Assembly: GCA_016704445.1 (NCBI GenBank)
Contig: JADJAE010000041.1
Location: forward strand, 1 to 64,000
Origin: Deltaproteobacteria bacterium
GTDB lineage: Bacteria; Myxococcota_A; Polyangia; Polyangiales; Ga0077539
Length of the DNA: 64,000 nt
Reading direction: 5' to 3'
Part shown: positions 16,856-26,099 of the stretch, piece after piece
Layout: each line of letters begins with the position of its first letter
Position numbering within the stretch: the first letter of the stretch is position 1
Notes under the pieces: generated by a model
Told to the model about the DNA's origin: nothing
What the model saw: the letters and a program-made list of their open reading frames with translations, nothing else
Databases searched by the model: none
Translations under genes and position numbers: made by a program

Positions 16856-19800
16856 CTAGAGTGTGGGAATCACCGTCGGCTCCAGCCGCGCATAGGGGAC
16901 TCCCAGCTGACCCGATGAGTTCTCGCCGGCGCACGCCACCGTGTTGTTCATGAGTCGAACACAGGTGTGCGAACCGCCCGCTGCCACCTCGACGACCCCG
17001 GTCAACCCGGGGACGACTGTTGCGACGTATCGGTCGACGATGGTGCCGTCACCGAGCGCACCCGACCCGTTGTATCCCCAACAACTTACGGTGCCGTTGG
17101 TCAGCAGCGCGCACACGCACACCGCCAGCCGGAGCCTCGCCACGCCGCTCAGCCCGGGCACCAGCGTTGGAGTTGCCTGGCTTGTCACTGCGCCATTACC
17201 GAGTTGTCCATACGCATTCCACCCCCAACAACGGACGCTGCCGTCCATGCTTCGGGCGCAGGTATAGGTGTTGCCCGTCACGACCTCGGCAACCGCGCTC
17301 AGGCCCGAAACGACCGTTGGTATCATGCGATTGCTCGTCGTCCCGTCTCCAAGTTGCCCGTACGAGTTGAGACCCCAGCAGCGAACGGTGCCGTCGTTCA
17401 TTCGAGCACATGTGTGGGAGGCACCAGCGCTGACCGTCGCCACGCCCATCAAACCCGGGACGAGCGTAGGGACAAGGCGACGAGTGGTCGTCCCATCTCC
17501 GAGACTCCCAACGTCGTTGTACCCCCAGCAGCGGATCGTGCCATCCAGGAGCGGGCGCAGGTGTGCCACTCCCGGAGGCCAGTTGGGCCGCACCGCCCAC
17601 GCCCAGGTCGACCGGAACCGGGGTCGTTCTACTCGTCATGGTTCCATCCCCGAGCTGCCCATACGCATTCCATCCCCAGCACCGGAGACCGCCATCGGTC
17701 AAGGTCGAGCAGGTGTGTGCCCCCCCCGCCACCACGTCGGCAACGCCGGACAGGGAAGGGATTCGCGAGGGTGCGAAGCGTTGGCCGAACGTTCCATCCC
17801 CGAGCTGGCCATAGGAACTTGAGCCCCAGCAAGTGGCGGTGCCATCAGCTGCTCGCGCACAGGTGTGATTGGAGCCCGCGGAGATGTCTGTAATGTCAGA
17901 GAGACCCGGTACGGGCGTGAAGACCGCGCGGGCGGTGGTTGTCCCGTCACCCAACTGTCCGAAGGTGTTGCTTCCCCAGCAACGGACGGTGCCGTCCATC
18001 GAGCGTGCGCAGGTGTGCGTGTCACCGACAACCAGCTCGGCAATGTCAATCAGGGTGGGAGCCAACGTCGGAACCCTCCGCTCTGTCGTCGATCCGTCGC
18101 CGAGCTGTCCGTGGCTGTTGCTCCCCCAGCAGCGAACCGTTCCGTCGGTGCCTCGGGCACATGAGTGAAGTCGACCGAGCGCGAGTCCCCCGACGTTGCT
18201 CAGGCCGGAAATGACCGTTGGCGTGAGTCGATTGGTCATGGTTCCGTCTCCAAGCGTGCCAGAACCGTTGTACCCCCAACACCGAACGGTTCCATCCATC
18301 AAGCGAGCGCAGGTATGCGAGTGACCCGCGGCCAACTCCGCGACCCCGGATAGTCCGGGCACGGCCGTCGGGGTGCGTCTCTGTGTCATAGTCCCGTCGC
18401 CAAGCTGACCGAAGTTGCTGTTGCCCCAGCAACGCACGGTCCCGTCGTTCAGGCGTGCGCAGGTGTGTCCGTATCCCGCCGCGAGTTCGACCACTCCACT
18501 CAAGCCGGGCACCATCGTCGGGGAGCCGCGGTCCGTCGCCGTTCCGTCTCCGAGTTGCCCGGTGGAGTTGTCACCCCAGCAGAGAACGGTCCCGTCGGTC
18601 CGTCGTGCGCAGGTATGAAGGAATCCGAGCGCGACCTCGGCGACGCCGGTCAACCCCGGAACGGGAGTAGGGAAGTACCGTATGGTCGTGGTCCCATCGC
18701 CCAGTTGACCATTGTCATTGTTGCCCCAGCAGCGGACGGTACCATCCATCATGCGAGCGCAGGCGTGGCGGGAAACAGCGGTGACCTCGGCGACCCCGCT
18801 GAAGTCCGCCACTGGTGCGGGTGTCGATCGAGACGCTCCGCTGCCGTTTCCGAGGTGGCCGTATCCGTTGTAGCCCCAACAACGGACGGTGTTGTCCGAC
18901 ATCCGAGCGCAGGAGTAGTCAGCGCCCAGGGCGAGCTGCGCAGCCTGCACGCAGCGACCCGCCGCGCACGTTCCCGAGCGGCAGACGTTGCCGCACGCGC
19001 CGCAGTGGTTTGCGCTGGTGTTGACGTTGACGCAGACGCCACCGCACACGACCTGCCCAGTCGGGCAGATGCAGGATCCCGCGGAGCACACGCGGGTGGC
19101 AGGGCACGCGTTTCCGCACGCGCCGCAGTGCGTGGCGTCCGTCGCGAGCCCGACCTCGCATCCGTTGGAGGCATTGGCGTCGCAGTCGCCATATCCCGCG
19201 TTGCACACGATCCGGCACGCCCCGGCCAGACAGCTGGTCGTTCCGTTGCTCGTGGAGCAGGCGTTGTTGCACCGTCCGCAATGGGCGACGCTGGTGGCCG
19301 TCGTCGTCTCGCACCCATTGGCGATGACGCCGTCGCAGTCGCCGAGACCGCTTGGACACATGGTGCTCTCGAGCTCGCACCGTCCCGAGCGACAGACGCT
19401 CATCGCCCCGGTCGGTGGCGCGGGGCAGAGCCTGCCGCACGCCCCGCAATGGTTGAGCGCCCCACTGGCGGCAGCAAACTCGACCTCGCATCCGTTGAGT
19501 GGGTTGCCGTCGCAATCGCCGAAGCCCATCTCACAGGTCTGCACGCGACACACGCCGCCAATGCACCCGGGGACGGCGTGCGGCAGCGAGCAAGCCGCCC
19601 CACACCCGCCGCAGTGTTGAAGCGATGCGTTGGTGTTGGCCTCGCAGCCATTGGCCGCGTTGCCATCGCAGTTGGCCGCGCCAGCTGTACAGGTAATGCG
19701 GCAGGCGCCTCCCACGCACGACGCGGCACCGCCCGCGGTACTGCACACAACGCCGCAACCGCCACAATTCAAGGCGTTCGTGACCGTGTTGACCTCGCAG

Positions 19801-20742
19801 CCGTTGGCGATGGCGTTATCACAGTCGAAAAAGCCGATGTCGCAAGCATCGACGCGACAATCGCCGTCGGTGCATACCGCCGAGCCGTTGGGCGCGCGAC
19901 ACGTTCGATCACACATGCCGCAGTGGTCGCCATCCACGCGCAGATCACGGCAAGAACCGCCGCAATCCGTCTGACCGGAGGCACACGACGCCCCCGCTGT
20001 CCGATGTCGCCACGGGCATATCCACCGACATTCCACTATCGACAACGTCCCTTCCGGCATCGAGCACGTCCACGTCCGGCCGATCCCGCGTATCTCCTAC
20101 GTCCGGTCGCTCGCCCGTCGGCCCCCCCGCATCCTCCACGTCCATGCGCCCCATCGCATCGGGCCGATCGTCGCTCGCTCCCCCATCCATCACGTCCGCT
20201 CGCACGGTGGCGTCCGCCCCCACCGAACTTCCCGGCCCGTTGTACGCCCGCACCGTCGCCTGCGCACCCGTCGCAGCCGCACACATCCCGGTCGTCGGCT
20301 CGCAGCGCTGATCCGCCCCGCACGTCACCCCCACGCAGGCCGACGCGAGCAGCATCGGCAGCGCCACCGTCTGCTCGGCCACGAATCGCACGACCGCCCG
20401 CTGCACCACCACCGCCTCACCCAGCGCGCACCCCTCGGGCGTCGCGCAGCCGCGCACCTCGATCCACACCGCGGCGTCGCTCTGCTCCTCGGGCGGCAGC
20501 AGGCCCACCGCCAACGGCAGCGCCCGCCGCCCGGTGCCCACGCCCAGCGCCGTCGTGCGCAGCGAGTGAACGCGCCCGCTCGCATCGCCCTGCCGCACCT
20601 CGACGCTCACCGACTGAAGCGCCGCCCCGGGGCCCCACGGCAGCTCCGAGTCCACCACCGCCACGATCTCCGTTCGCGGGCGCGAACACGCCGACAGCAC
20701 ACCGACCAGCCCCAACCCCAACCACCCCCGCGTCGTAACCAT
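16856..20742 (-). CDS. RCC1-repeat Cys-rich lipoprotein (two frameshifts)
   Basis: Large surface lipoprotein. ATG at 20742 (good AGGGTGG upstream) gives a signal peptide ending GVLSAC and a head domain of about 140 residues starting SRPRTEIVAVVDSELPWG. Then come an Asp-rich linker and about eight Cys-rich repeats (HCGGCGAACSLPHAVPGC type). Fourteen RCC1/BLIP-II-like repeats follow, each carrying a DGTVRCWG-x-N-xx-GQLGDGT core; the last is degenerate (NTVACAGENSSGQLG). The frame changes at about 19985, between the Asp-rich linker and the first Cys-rich repeat, and at about 17575, between repeats 9 and 10. Both flanking halves keep the repeat consensus, so indels are likelier than decay. RCC1-like seven-bladed propellers bind proteins, so an adhesive or recognition role is plausible but unproven. 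The head is almost identical to that of the gene at 21565-22964. Confidence 0.82.
20330..20742 (-). repeat. Lipoprotein head duplication, copy 1
   Basis: About 410 bases coding the signal peptide and head domain of the RCC1 protein. By eye it is well over 90% identical in DNA to 22550-22964, in the same orientation, with long stretches free of mismatches. The downstream parts of the two genes are unrelated. Confidence 0.85.
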
Positions 20743-21098
20743 GAGCGCCACCCTACCAAACGGCGTGCCGCCCCGCGAGAGCCTCCGAGCCAGCGGCCGA
20801 GCTCGATGCATGCGCTCGCGCAGCTCACTCCTGCACCACCCGTCGAGCGCCCACGCCCACGGTCACCGCCCTTGCCCGGAGGGACGCGCCGCCCACGTCC
20901 GCGGTCGCGGAGTCGACCCGACGCCCCCCGCGCTGCTTCGTCCGAGGACGACCGCGGAGATGGGCGGCGCATCCCTCCGGGGCAAGGGCGGTGACCGCGG
21001 CATGCCACCAGATTTCGACGGATTTCCGCTGCTGTCTACAGTGAAAGTCGGCAACATGTCGCAGGTGACCGCGCGGGGCGGTCTGGGGAAGTACACCA
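20743..21098. other. 356-base divergent intergenic region
   Basis: No gene is supported here. The region separates the leftward RCC1 lipoprotein from the rightward small lipoprotein, so it should hold both promoters. Most of it is taken up by the 48-bp-arm inverted repeat described separately. Confidence 0.6.
20861..20996. repeat. Large inverted repeat, arms of 47-48 bp
   Basis: Left arm 20861-20907 and right arm 20949-20996 are reverse complements at 44 of 48 aligned positions, with one gap and three mismatches. The loop is 41 bases. The arms begin GGTCACCGCCCTTGCCC and close on CCGCGGTCG. The structure is far too long for a simple terminator, and it lies between divergent genes rather than after a gene. 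A cruciform, a transcribed hairpin or a miniature transposable element are all possible. Confidence 0.8.
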
Positions 21099-21482
21099 AT
21101 GAACAAGCTGCTATGTCTGACTCTCCTGGCTCTCCCCCCCGCCTGCGGCGAGGCCGCCAATGACGCGGCGACGACCAACGCCAGCGGGACGTGGTCCGGG
21201 CGGCTGGACGGCGGCGAGTCGTTCGTTCTGGTGCTGGTACAGACCAGCGGAACGTACGTCGGCCAGGCATGCGAGCGTCCGGGGGAGGACTGCAATGCCC
21301 TCGACACCGTCACGGTCAACGGCAACCGCGTCGAGTTCATGCGGTCGTTTGTGGAGAACGGCCGCCGGGAGTTCATCACCGGCGACTTGCGAGTGCAGGG
21401 CGCGGCAATGACTGGGACGCTGTTCTCCACCAAGTGCTCATGTACCTTGCAGGCCGTGCTCGCCCGGCAGGCGACGCCGTAG
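21099..21482 (+). CDS. Small secreted lipoprotein, unknown function
   Basis: A 127-residue protein with a short signal peptide, LTLLALPPAC, whose Cys would be lipidated. A GGGGAAG ribosome site lies eight bases before the ATG. The mature part begins ASGTWSGRLDGGESF and continues with alternating beta strands and a C-terminal CSCTLQAVLAR. This resembles a small beta-barrel or lipocalin-like fold in which the polypeptide describes a compound's effect on a surface, but I cannot assign a family. It is alone, flanked by the large inverted repeat upstream and by a convergent lipoprotein gene downstream. Confidence 0.65.
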   Translation: MNKLLCLTLLALPPACGEAANDAATTNASGTWSGRLDGGESFVLVLVQTSGTYVGQACERPGEDCNALDTVTVNGNRVEFMRSFVENGRREFITGDLRVQGAAMTGTLFSTKCSCTLQAVLARQATP

Positions 21483-21564
21483 CGACGGGCCGTCGGAGCG
21501 CAGGGCCCACGCACCCGAACACCACGTGGCGGGGTTTGGTCTCGCGGCGCCGGACGCGGAGGCG

Positions 21565-22964
21565 TCAGCGCTCGCATGGCTGTCGACGCGGCATCAGCCT
21601 CTCTCTTACAACGCGCATGCAGAGCAGTCTCAGCGCGCCAACCCGAGAGAGACCCAGGTAGAAAATGGCCTTCGCCTCGAAGCCCGCGCCAAGGTAGCCC
21701 AGAGGGCAGGTGTCTGCGAAGGCCGCTCCACCGTTGCTGCCGCCGTGTAGCCTGAGCGGGGCGCCCAGCGCGCGGGTAGACATCCACGTGGAAAGGGGAG
21801 CGCAACGCGCCTGAAAGCTGTCGAGCACTACGCCCGCACGGCCAGTGATCTGGACAACAACCTGACCGGCAGGACAGACGTCGTCGTCGTCGTCGGCGTT
21901 GTTGTCGCTCGTTCCTCCAACTCGAGTACCGAGCACGGGTGAGCCGATGGTACCCGCCGGGCTCAGGGCCGCGCACCAGGGAGCGAGGCCGTTGACATAA
22001 CTCGACGACCAGACCCGGAAACCGACGAGCACCTGACTGTCGCCGCAGGCAAGAAGGACCGCGCCCCCGGCATCGGGCGCTGCGCTCTGCCAAGGAGTGT
22101 AGATCGCGTCGCTCGTCAGCAGACGCCAGCGGTCGGGCACGCCAGCGTCTGCCAACAGAACGTCCACCGAGGCTTCTGCTCGCACGTCAACTGTCACGAT
22201 ATCTGTCGCCGTGGCGTCGATCGCGACATCCGGGATCGGAACGTCCGTCGCCCCGGTGTCCATTGATCTGACGTCCGTTGATCCCGCATCAAGCCGATCT
22301 TCGCGCGCCGCTCCATCGGGCTGATCGTCAATCACTACGTCAGGCTCGTCCACGCGAGCATCTACATCCGGCAGATCGCTGCTCGCCCCACATCGGGCCG
22401 ATCCTCGCTCTCTCCCGCATCCAACACGTCGGCTCGCACGGTAGCATCCGCCCCCACCAACGTCCGCGGCCCGTTGTACGCCGTTACCGGCGCGCGCCTC
22501 GCCTCTTCGCACTCCCCAGTCGTGGGCACGCACCGCTGATCCTCCGTACACCTCGCGCCCACGCAGGCCGACGCCAGCAGCATCGGCACCTCCAGGGTCT
22601 GCTCGGCCACGAAGCGCACGACCGCCCGCTGCACCACCACCGCCTCACCCAGCGCGCAGCCATCGGGCGTCGCGCAGCCGCGCACCTCGATCCACACCGC
22701 GGCGCCGCTCTCCTCCTCGGGCGGCAGCAGGCCCACCGCCAACGGCAGCGCCCGCCGCCCGGTGCCCCCGCCCAGCGCCGTCGTGCGCAGCGAGTGAACG
22801 CGCCCGCTCGCATCGCCCTGCCGCACCTCGACGCTCACCGACTGAAGCGCCGCCGCGGGGCCCCACGGCAGCTCCGAGTCCACCACCGCCACGATCTCCG
22901 TCCGCGGGCGTGTGCATGCTGTCAGCAGTCCAAGCAACACCAACCATCCCCGCGCCATCAACAT
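21565..22964 (-). CDS. Lipoprotein with duplicated head and a lectin-like C-terminal domain (frameshifted)
   Basis: ATG at 22964 gives a signal peptide ending GLLTAC and the same head domain as the RCC1 protein (TRPRTEIVAVVDSELPWG). An Asp-rich linker crosses a frameshift at about 22380, after DRPDV. The C-terminal 170 residues contain AVLLACGDSQVLVGFRVW, CPAGQVVVQITGRAGVVLD with CAPL, and DTCPLGYLGAGFEAKA. These are three sheet-like repeats in the manner of jacalin or vitelline-membrane-outer-layer folds; the match is only a pattern resemblance. The linker has lost one base, which fits the other indels in this window. The gene probably arose by copying the head of its neighbour and joining it to a different binding domain, or the reverse. 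Confidence 0.72.
22550..22964 (-). repeat. Lipoprotein head duplication, copy 2
   Basis: Second copy of the head-coding block at 20330-20742, same orientation, 2.2 kb away. Differences are scattered single substitutions, some silent. Confidence 0.85.
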
Positions 22965-23126
22965 GCGCGAGACCCTACCAAGCAGCGTCCCCCCTCGCGA
23001 GCCCCCCCGCCCCAGCCGCCGCGCTCGACGCAACCCTCTAGCGGACACCATGGCGTTCACCGGTCCGGCTCGGGTCGCGACCAAATCGCCGACCGTACTT
23101 CGATCTCCAGCGCCCTGCCGCCCCGG

Positions 23127-24644
23127 TCAGCGCGCCGCCCGGTACGCCGCCGTCGCGACCGCCATGAACAGCACCACGAGCCCGATCACGATCAGCGCGG
23201 TGCGCATCCCCCTGCCCGTCGCTGCCGCTGGTGCCGCTGGTGCCTCTGGTGCCGTCGTCGCCATCGCGACCGGCTGCGGTGGCAACATCTGCGCGGGCGC
23301 GTCCGCTCGTGGCAATGAGGGTCGCGGCGACGCGATGAGCGTCCCATCGAGCGAGGGCGCCGAGCGCCGCGGGGGGCCCGCGATGAACGTCGCGTCGGGC
23401 GACGCTTCGCCCATCGACGGGTCGAGCGCTCCCGTGCGGGGCATCACCGCGGCGCCCATGGTGACGGTGGCCCCGAGCTTGTCCTCCCTCGGCGGGCGCG
23501 AGCGCATCGGCTCCATCAACGTCGCGCCCAGGTCGTCGGGCTCGGACGCCCTCGGCGCGGGCGCCTTCCCCTGGATGAGCATCGTCGACCACGGGTTCTC
23601 CCACCCCGGCGGGCGCGCCGGCTCGGGGGGCGGACCCAGCGCGGGCATCGCTCCCAGCAGCGGCGCCGCCGGGGCCTGCGCTGCCACGTCGGGCATCACG
23701 CCCGGAAGCGGAGCGGACACCCGCGGCGCCGACTCCGGGAAGCAGGTCTCCAACAGTGACGAGGGTCCGGTGGGGGCGCGGCTCGCCAGCGACTCCAGGG
23801 CCGTCGGACGCTTCGCGGGTGGCGCCTCGCTCCACGACCGCGTCAACGCGTTGGCCAGGGCGTCGACGCTCTGGAAGCGCTCGTCGGGGCGCAGCGCCAT
23901 GGCCTGTTCGAGGACACCCCAGACGCCCGGCGGGACGTCGTTGCGGCGCCGCGCGACGCTCACGGCCATCATCGTCTCGCCGGGGGAGGTCGGCGTGGCG
24001 AGCAGCTCGGTGAGCAACGCAGCGAGCGAGAACACGTCCGTCGCGACGGTGGGCGGCGCGCCGCGGGCGAGCTCCGGCGCGGGGGTGATGAGCGCGCGGG
24101 CGCTGCGGGCGACGAGGTCGGTGGGAGGGTCGAGCCAGGGCGCGAGGCCGAGGTCGAGCAGGGCGCACGAGGCGCCGCGGACGGGGCGCGCGAGCACGAC
24201 GACGGAGCCGGGGGTGAGGGCGCCGTGGAGCACGGGCAGCGGGGCGGTGTGGGCGGCGGTGAGCGCGGCGGCGACGCCGTCGAAGAGCTGCCGGATGAGC
24301 GCGAGGTCGAGGAGCTCGCCGCGGGCGCGGGACTGGTCGAGACGGGCGCCGATGGAGTCGCCGAGAATGTCGTCGGAGGCGATGAACGGACGCCCGGCAT
24401 GGACGCCCTGGTTGACCACGGAGGGGATCACCGGGTGCCGCAACGCGCGGACGGCGCGGAGCACCTTGAGGGCGTCAGGGGGGACGTCATCGCCATCGAC
24501 GGCTCGCAGGAACTTGAGTTGGACCGTGGCGCCCTCGCGGCGCAGGTCGCGGGCGCGCCAGGTCTCGCCGAGGCCGCGGTCGGGCACCAGCTCGGTGACG
24601 GTGTAGCGGTCGGCGACGAGGGTGTTGGGGGTGAGTGGTGGCAT
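23127..24644 (-). CDS. Pseudokinase with C-terminal membrane helix
   Basis: A 505-residue protein whose first 270 residues follow the protein-kinase fold (GLGETWRARDLRREG, VQLKFLRAV with the Lys kept, LRHPVIPSVVNQG). The catalytic loop reads HGALTPGSVVV in place of HRDxKPxN, so the catalytic Asp and the metal-binding Asn are lost. DFG has become DLG. It is therefore predicted to be catalytically dead and to act as a scaffold or sensor. The middle contains four similar Thr sites (LGATLMEP, LGATVTMG, DATFIAGP, GTLIASPR) that could be phosphorylated by another kinase and read by FHA domains. A membrane helix (ALIVIGLVVLFMAVA) ends the chain. It stands just downstream, in the reading direction, of the type VI island, where phosphorylation circuits are often found. 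Confidence 0.78.
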   Translation of the reverse strand: MPPLTPNTLVADRYTVTELVPDRGLGETWRARDLRREGATVQLKFLRAVDGDDVPPDALKVLRAVRALRHPVIPSVVNQGVHAGRPFIASDDILGDSIGARLDQSRARGELLDLALIRQLFDGVAAALTAAHTAPLPVLHGALTPGSVVVLARPVRGASCALLDLGLAPWLDPPTDLVARSARALITPAPELARGAPPTVATDVFSLAALLTELLATPTSPGETMMAVSVARRRNDVPPGVWGVLEQAMALRPDERFQSVDALANALTRSWSEAPPAKRPTALESLASRAPTGPSSLLETCFPESAPRVSAPLPGVMPDVAAQAPAAPLLGAMPALGPPPEPARPPGWENPWSTMLIQGKAPAPRASEPDDLGATLMEPMRSRPPREDKLGATVTMGAAVMPRTGALDPSMGEASPDATFIAGPPRRSAPSLDGTLIASPRPSLPRADAPAQMLPPQPVAMATTAPEAPAAPAAATGRGMRTALIVIGLVVLFMAVATAAYRAAR

Positions 24645-24696
24645 CAGTCTGGATCTCGAAGAGGTTGAGCGGACGCCATCGGCAGCATTGGGTACC

Positions 24697-25263
24697 CTAG
24701 AAGTCGAGGTTTTCCCACTCGTCGACGGGGGTCAGGCGCAGTCCCGTGAGCCCGGCCTGCCGCAGCCCCTCTGCGACCTCGTCGCGCACCAGGATGACCA
24801 GCGGCCACTCGTCCGGGCGAAACATCAGCACGTCGCTGTCGCAGCCACCCCGCAACCGCATCGTCTCCAGCTTGAACAGCACCCCTTCAAACGAGTTGTA
24901 GCGTGATCGCTCGAGATCGACGCTCGCGACGCGCCCTATGACGTTGAGCACCCGGTGCTCCGAAATCGACACCTCACCTTCGAGGTCTTCGATGATCGCT
25001 GTGTAGGTCTCATGGTTGTCGACACCGAGAGCGTCGAGCGCCGCGAGGAAGCGCGGCGACACCACCGGCGCCAGACCTGCACTGAAGAAGTCCGGGCGCG
25101 GCGGGTTCACCTCGTCACAGAACACCGTGACCCGCTCCCCGAGCGTCGAGCGCGATCGGGCGTCGACCCCGCGCCCTCGCAGGAACACCAGGCTGTCCAG
25201 GGCGGCAGGGAGCTGCAACGAGGCGCGCGGGGCTTCGTCGGAGTCGGCTTCGAGCACGTGCAT
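24697..25263 (-). CDS. Putative immunity protein (Imm11/DUF1629-like)
   Basis: A 188-residue protein ending with EWPLVILVRDEVAEGLRQAG and LTGLRLTPVDEW. This closing pattern, a strand and helix followed by TGxRxxPV, is typical of the Imm11/DUF1629 family that accompanies polymorphic toxins in myxobacteria and other proteobacteria. No signal peptide, so it would act in the cytoplasm. It starts 11 bases after the stop of the nuclease-like gene and is read in the same direction, the classic toxin-then-immunity order. The assignment rests on context as much as on sequence. Confidence 0.68.
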   Translation of the reverse strand: MHVLEADSDEAPRASLQLPAALDSLVFLRGRGVDARSRSTLGERVTVFCDEVNPPRPDFFSAGLAPVVSPRFLAALDALGVDNHETYTAIIEDLEGEVSISEHRVLNVIGRVASVDLERSRYNSFEGVLFKLETMRLRGGCDSDVLMFRPDEWPLVILVRDEVAEGLRQAGLTGLRLTPVDEWENLDF

Positions 25264-25274
25264 CGGGCGCTCGC

Positions 25275-26096
25275 TCAGGACCTGCGCTCGAACGGACTGG
25301 TAGGCCCGAAGTCCATCCGTCGACGGGTCGATTCATGGGCGGCGAGGATGTCGCGCGCGAGCTCGACGCCGCTCCCCGCCTCGTAGGACTTGCCCCCGAT
25401 CTGCCGGTTTTCTGGCGACGCCAGAAACTCCCGGCAAGCCTCCATGAGCCGCTTGTGGTGCAGCCGAAACGGGGCCTCGTAGGTCACCGTCTTGCGGAAG
25501 GCCAGGTTCTCCGCCCGGGCGATGAGGTCCATGAGCTTTCTCTGAACATCCTCTTGATCCATCGTCTCGCAGAGGTTGCTACCCTCGCTGAAGATCCTCG
25601 CGATCTGCACCAGCAGACCTTGCGACGCCGCAAAAAATGGCGCCTCGTGGTTTCCGATGTGCATCTGCAGCGGTCGGCCCGCGCGTACAGCCGCGAAGAA
25701 CTGCCCGTAACTGCTGTCCTCTCCCTTCTTCTTCCTCCCCGGCAGGCTGGCGCAGTTGGGAGGGTCGTTGGGCGAGTACGCTCCCTTGTCGAGCCAGTGG
25801 TTGAGGCGCGGGATGAAGTCCTTCGGTGATCCGCTCTTCCGGCCGAGCCCGATGCAAAATGCCGACAGCGCGATGCAGTGGTGCACCTCGGCGCGTACCC
25901 CGTCCGGGTAGAGACCGCTCACGGGTCGCGCCTCGGACTCCTGCATGGAGCGGCGCTTCCACGCGGGCTTGGAGCCCGCAATAGTCTTCAACTCGACCGG
26001 CTCCTTTCGGTGGGCGTCATGGTGTTCGCCGCAGAAGCCGCAGGGCAACCGCTCGTCCATCAACACATTGACCGCGACGCTCTCCCCGATCTCCAT
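25275..26096 (-). CDS. Putative HNH/AHH-like nuclease toxin (type VI effector candidate)
   Basis: A 273-residue protein with no signal peptide. An N-terminal zinc-knuckle-like segment reads LPCGFCGEHHDAH. The central part has RAEVHHCIALSAF, then NHWLDKGAYSPNDPPNCASLPG. The paired His and the later N-xx-N-C-x-x-LP arrangement match AHH/HNH-type nuclease toxins of the endonuclease VII superfamily, where the first His activates water and the rest bind metal. It is followed directly by an Imm11-like protein and preceded by type VI accessory genes, which supports an effector role against other bacteria. The His-rich N-terminus may load it onto the PAAR-like or VgrG proteins encoded upstream. An alternative is a non-toxic HNH enzyme. 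Confidence 0.65.
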   Translation of the reverse strand: MEIGESVAVNVLMDERLPCGFCGEHHDAHRKEPVELKTIAGSKPAWKRRSMQESEARPVSGLYPDGVRAEVHHCIALSAFCIGLGRKSGSPKDFIPRLNHWLDKGAYSPNDPPNCASLPGRKKKGEDSSYGQFFAAVRAGRPLQMHIGNHEAPFFAASQGLLVQIARIFSEGSNLCETMDQEDVQRKLMDLIARAENLAFRKTVTYEAPFRLHHKRLMEACREFLASPENRQIGGKSYEAGSGVELARDILAAHESTRRRMDFGPTSPFERRS

Positions 26097-26099
26097 TCG

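Noticed and set aside
20825..22093. 422-codon minus-strand open frame spanning the inverted repeat and the small lipoprotein gene
   Set aside because: It runs antisense to the small lipoprotein, has low-complexity composition and crosses the inverted repeat.
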